Source: Candidatus Cibiobacter qucibialis (GTDB lineage: Bacteria > Bacillota > Clostridia > Oscillospirales > Ruminococcaceae). Taken from it: a DNA stretch of 25,515 nt. The first letter of the stretch is position 1. Each line of letters begins with the position of its first letter. The translations under genes and the position numbers were made by a program. Shown here in pieces: positions 23,737 through 25,515 of this stretch. The notes beneath the pieces are model-generated. The model ran no database searches, was not told where the DNA came from, and worked only from the letters and a program-made list of their open reading frames with translations. The stretch covers positions 1 through 25,515 of the forward strand of contig SAUS01000038.1 in NCBI GenBank assembly GCA_004000625.1, given 5' to 3'.

Positions 23737-23970
23737 ATGAACACGGAATTTCAAAATTTACCCAATGTTGTCAGCCCCAAGGAAGTGCAAACTTACTTCG
23801 GTATCTCGCGCTCGACCACCTACCGCATATTTCACGACGCAACTTTCCCGGCGTTCCACATTGGAAACCGACTGCTGGTGCGGCGGGATGAACTGCTGGG
23901 CTGGCTGGAGCAGCAAAAGGTCAATAAAGCCCAAAACGAGAACCCGAAGATTGTCGGGTCTGATGAATAG
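23737..23970 (+). CDS. Excisionase-like helix-turn-helix protein
   Basis: This 77-residue protein has a MerR-like winged helix of the excisionase (HTH_17) type: SPKEVQTYFGISRSTTYRIF as the helix-turn-helix (about 13-32), then FPAFHIGNRLLVRRDELLGWLEQQ as wing and last helix (about 37-60). The C-terminal tail is polar. It probably directs the integrase toward excision or regulates its own promoter. AGGAGG (23727-23732) precedes ATG 23737. The integrase gene starts 53 nt downstream, the standard xis-int order. Confidence 0.85.
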   Translation: MNTEFQNLPNVVSPKEVQTYFGISRSTTYRIFHDATFPAFHIGNRLLVRRDELLGWLEQQKVNKAQNENPKIVGSDE

Positions 23971-24023
23971 CTTTGTGGTCGTACCTGTGGTAGTCTTTGT
24001 GTCACGAAAGGAGACGATGCACC

Positions 24024-25460
24024 GTGAAAGACACATCTAAAGCATCCCTGCGCCGCGGGCATAACGAGGGCAACATCCGTCAGCGCACAGACGGGCGGTG
24101 GGAGGTGCGGCTATCTGCCGGAATCGACTACAAGACCGGCAAACCTAGGCGCACATCCACCTGCTGTAACACAAGACAAGAAGCCATCGCCATTTTACAG
24201 CAGCAAGCCCACGAAGTCCGCACACAGGGCTGGCGCGATCCGATGTCCGTGACACTGGGAGAGTGGTATGAATACTGGCTGGACACCTATATGAAGGACA
24301 CCGTCAAGCAATCTACTTACGCCAGCTACCGCAGCTACTTGAACAAGCATTTTTGTGTGCTGGGGAAAATCCTGCTGAAAAAGTTAGAGCCGCACACCTT
24401 GCAGGAGTTTTACAACTACAAATTCCGCGAGGAAGGCTTATCCCCCAAGACCTTGCGCAACTACCACATGGCATTACACAAGTGCTTACAACAGGCCGTA
24501 AAGGAGCGCTTGTTAGTGTACAACCCCTGCGATGCTGTGACCCTGCCCAGCGGAGAGAAACCAGAAGTCGTAGTCTTTACCAACGACCAGCAGCGGGCGC
24601 TGGTGCAGGCCAGCTACCGCCACCGCTACGGCGTGTTTATCCGCTTAGACTTGTGTACCGGATTACGCATGGGGGAGTTGCTGGCGCTGAAATGGGAAGA
24701 TATTGATTTTTCCACCGCCCAACTCCATGTACGCCGCACCATCAACCGCCTTACCAAGTACGAAGCCCACGACGACGAAAACAAAACCGAAATCGTATTC
24801 GGCACCCCCAAAACGAAAAACTCCCGCCGCACGATTCCACTGACCCGCACAATGGTAGATGAGCTTACCCGCTGGAAACAACAGTAAGCGCAGGACAAGC
24901 AGCGGGTAGGGGATAAGTACACCGACGATGGCTTCATCGTCACCAACGAGTTTGGACACTACTTTGAGCAGAAAACCTTCAAGGATTACTACGACCGCCT
25001 GTTGAAGGATGCCGACATCGGGCACTTTACCTTCCACGCCCTGCGGCATACCTTTGCCACCCGTGCGCTGGAACGAGGCATGGACTACAAGACCCTGTCA
25101 GCCATCCTCGGTCACTACTCGGTGGCGTTCACGATGGACACCTACGTTCACAGCATGGACGAACATAAGCGGCACGAAATGGACAAGATGGATGATATGT
25201 TCGGGATGCAGTACAGTATCTCTGTAGAGAACCGGCCCTACCCTGTGCTTTGCACACTATCCCCGGACGGCTACACTGCCCATGTGCCGGACTTCCCCAA
25301 AATCACCGCACAAGCGCCAACACTAGACGCTGCCCTGCTGGAAATCAAGCAGCAAATCGAAAAAGCCCTACGCCAATATAAGAACCCACCCATTCCCACC
25401 AAACAAGACCAAATCGTAGTGCCAACCAACAGCGTGCTGGTACTCGTCAAAGCAGGTTGA
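24024..25460 (+). pseudogene. Tyrosine integrase split by an in-frame stop, with HicB-like tail
   Basis: The frame starts at GTG 24024 (AAAGGAG at 24007-24013) and encodes a Tn916/Lambda-type integrase. It has an arm-binding domain (about 12-65: GNIRQRTDGRWEVRL), a core-binding domain (about 75-175), and a catalytic domain with Arg in TGLRMGELLALKW, Lys in TPKTKNSRR, HALRHTF, LGH and the nucleophilic Tyr in DTYVHS. TAA 24885-24887 interrupts it after 287 residues, between the Lys and the HALRHT box. The same frame then runs open to 25460 (479 codons in all). The two halves together hold every catalytic residue, so the break looks recent; CAA to TAA would explain it. The last about 84 residues (from 25206) resemble a HicB antitoxin fold and are not part of a normal integrase. 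Confidence 0.88.
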
Positions 25461-25515
25461 CCGCTCCTATTTTTACCTGCCAACTCCGCAAAATTTATCC
25501 ACAAAAAGCGCCCGG
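25461..25515. other. Sequence after the integrase, to the window edge
   Basis: The 55 nt are non-coding. They include 26 nt (25486-25511) that match 23 of 26 positions of 17474-17499. No tRNA sequence is reached before the window ends. Confidence 0.4.

Larger units (their letters stand above)
6732..25515. mobile_element. Putative tRNA-Met-integrated genomic island, right end outside window
   Basis: The left boundary is the tRNA-Met 3' fragment. At the other side an excisionase-like gene and a tyrosine integrase point right, toward where the intact tRNA should be. Between them lie the glycan-utilisation cluster and repeat-rich non-coding DNA. No conjugation, replication or phage structural gene is seen, so the part in view would be a passive island or the remnant of a larger element. 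The second attachment copy is not in the window, so the extent is inferred and two nested elements are possible. Confidence 0.5.

Overview
The window looks like the chromosome of a moderately GC-rich, anaerobic gut Firmicute of the Oscillospiraceae/Ruminococcaceae type (Faecalibacterium/Subdoligranulum/Gemmiger-like). This is inferred from strong AGGAGG ribosome sites, LplB/YtcP-type sugar permeases with no local ATPase, a membrane-bound AraC regulator, a domain-permuted GH3 enzyme, and a polyamine operon with a carboxyspermidine-type branch. The species cannot be fixed without a search.

Left part (1-6.4 kb), chromosomal. A tightly coupled + strand polyamine operon holds speE, speB, a saccharopine-dehydrogenase-like carboxy(nor)spermidine dehydrogenase and nspC, and ends in a terminator. 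It encodes both the aminopropyltransferase route and the carboxyspermidine route to triamines. On the - strand follow a decayed DUF554 fragment, a YrbG-type Ca/Na exchanger and a MATE exporter that has lost its middle but keeps its promoter and ribosome site.

Junction (6.4-7.45 kb). The 3' end of a tyrosine recombinase gene (6467-6664) lies next to a 45-nt 3' half of a tRNA-Met(CAT) gene (6732-6776), which still has its own terminator. This is the usual scar of integration at a tRNA 3' end. The tRNA orientation predicts that the inserted DNA lies to the right, with the intact tRNA beyond the right edge of the window.

Middle part (7.45-22.7 kb), a glycan-utilisation cluster entirely on the - strand. 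In transcription order it is: GH3 (permuted), membrane AraC regulator, solute-binding lipoprotein, two CUT1 permeases, GH88 unsaturated glucuronyl hydrolase, DUF2264 protein, an unassigned toroid-like protein, a discoidin-like protein and a frameshifted GNAT acetyltransferase. None of the enzymes has a visible signal peptide. The likely scheme is uptake of short uronate-containing oligosaccharides and their breakdown in the cytoplasm. Hairpins after the binding-protein gene and after GH88 probably tune expression along the operon. The DUF2264 and toroid proteins are the best candidates for undescribed glycan chemistry.

Right part (22.7-25.5 kb), mobile-element control end. A 1-kb AT-rich non-coding stretch carries 9-bp TGACG-type repeats in two mirror-image modules, three perfect palindromes, a duplicated GCTATATAGTA motif and an orphan + strand terminator. 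It leads into an excisionase-like gene and a tyrosine integrase. The integrase is split by one in-frame TAA and has an unusual HicB-like C-terminal extension. Its orientation matches the recombinase remnant at the left, which suggests successive insertions at one tRNA-Met gene.
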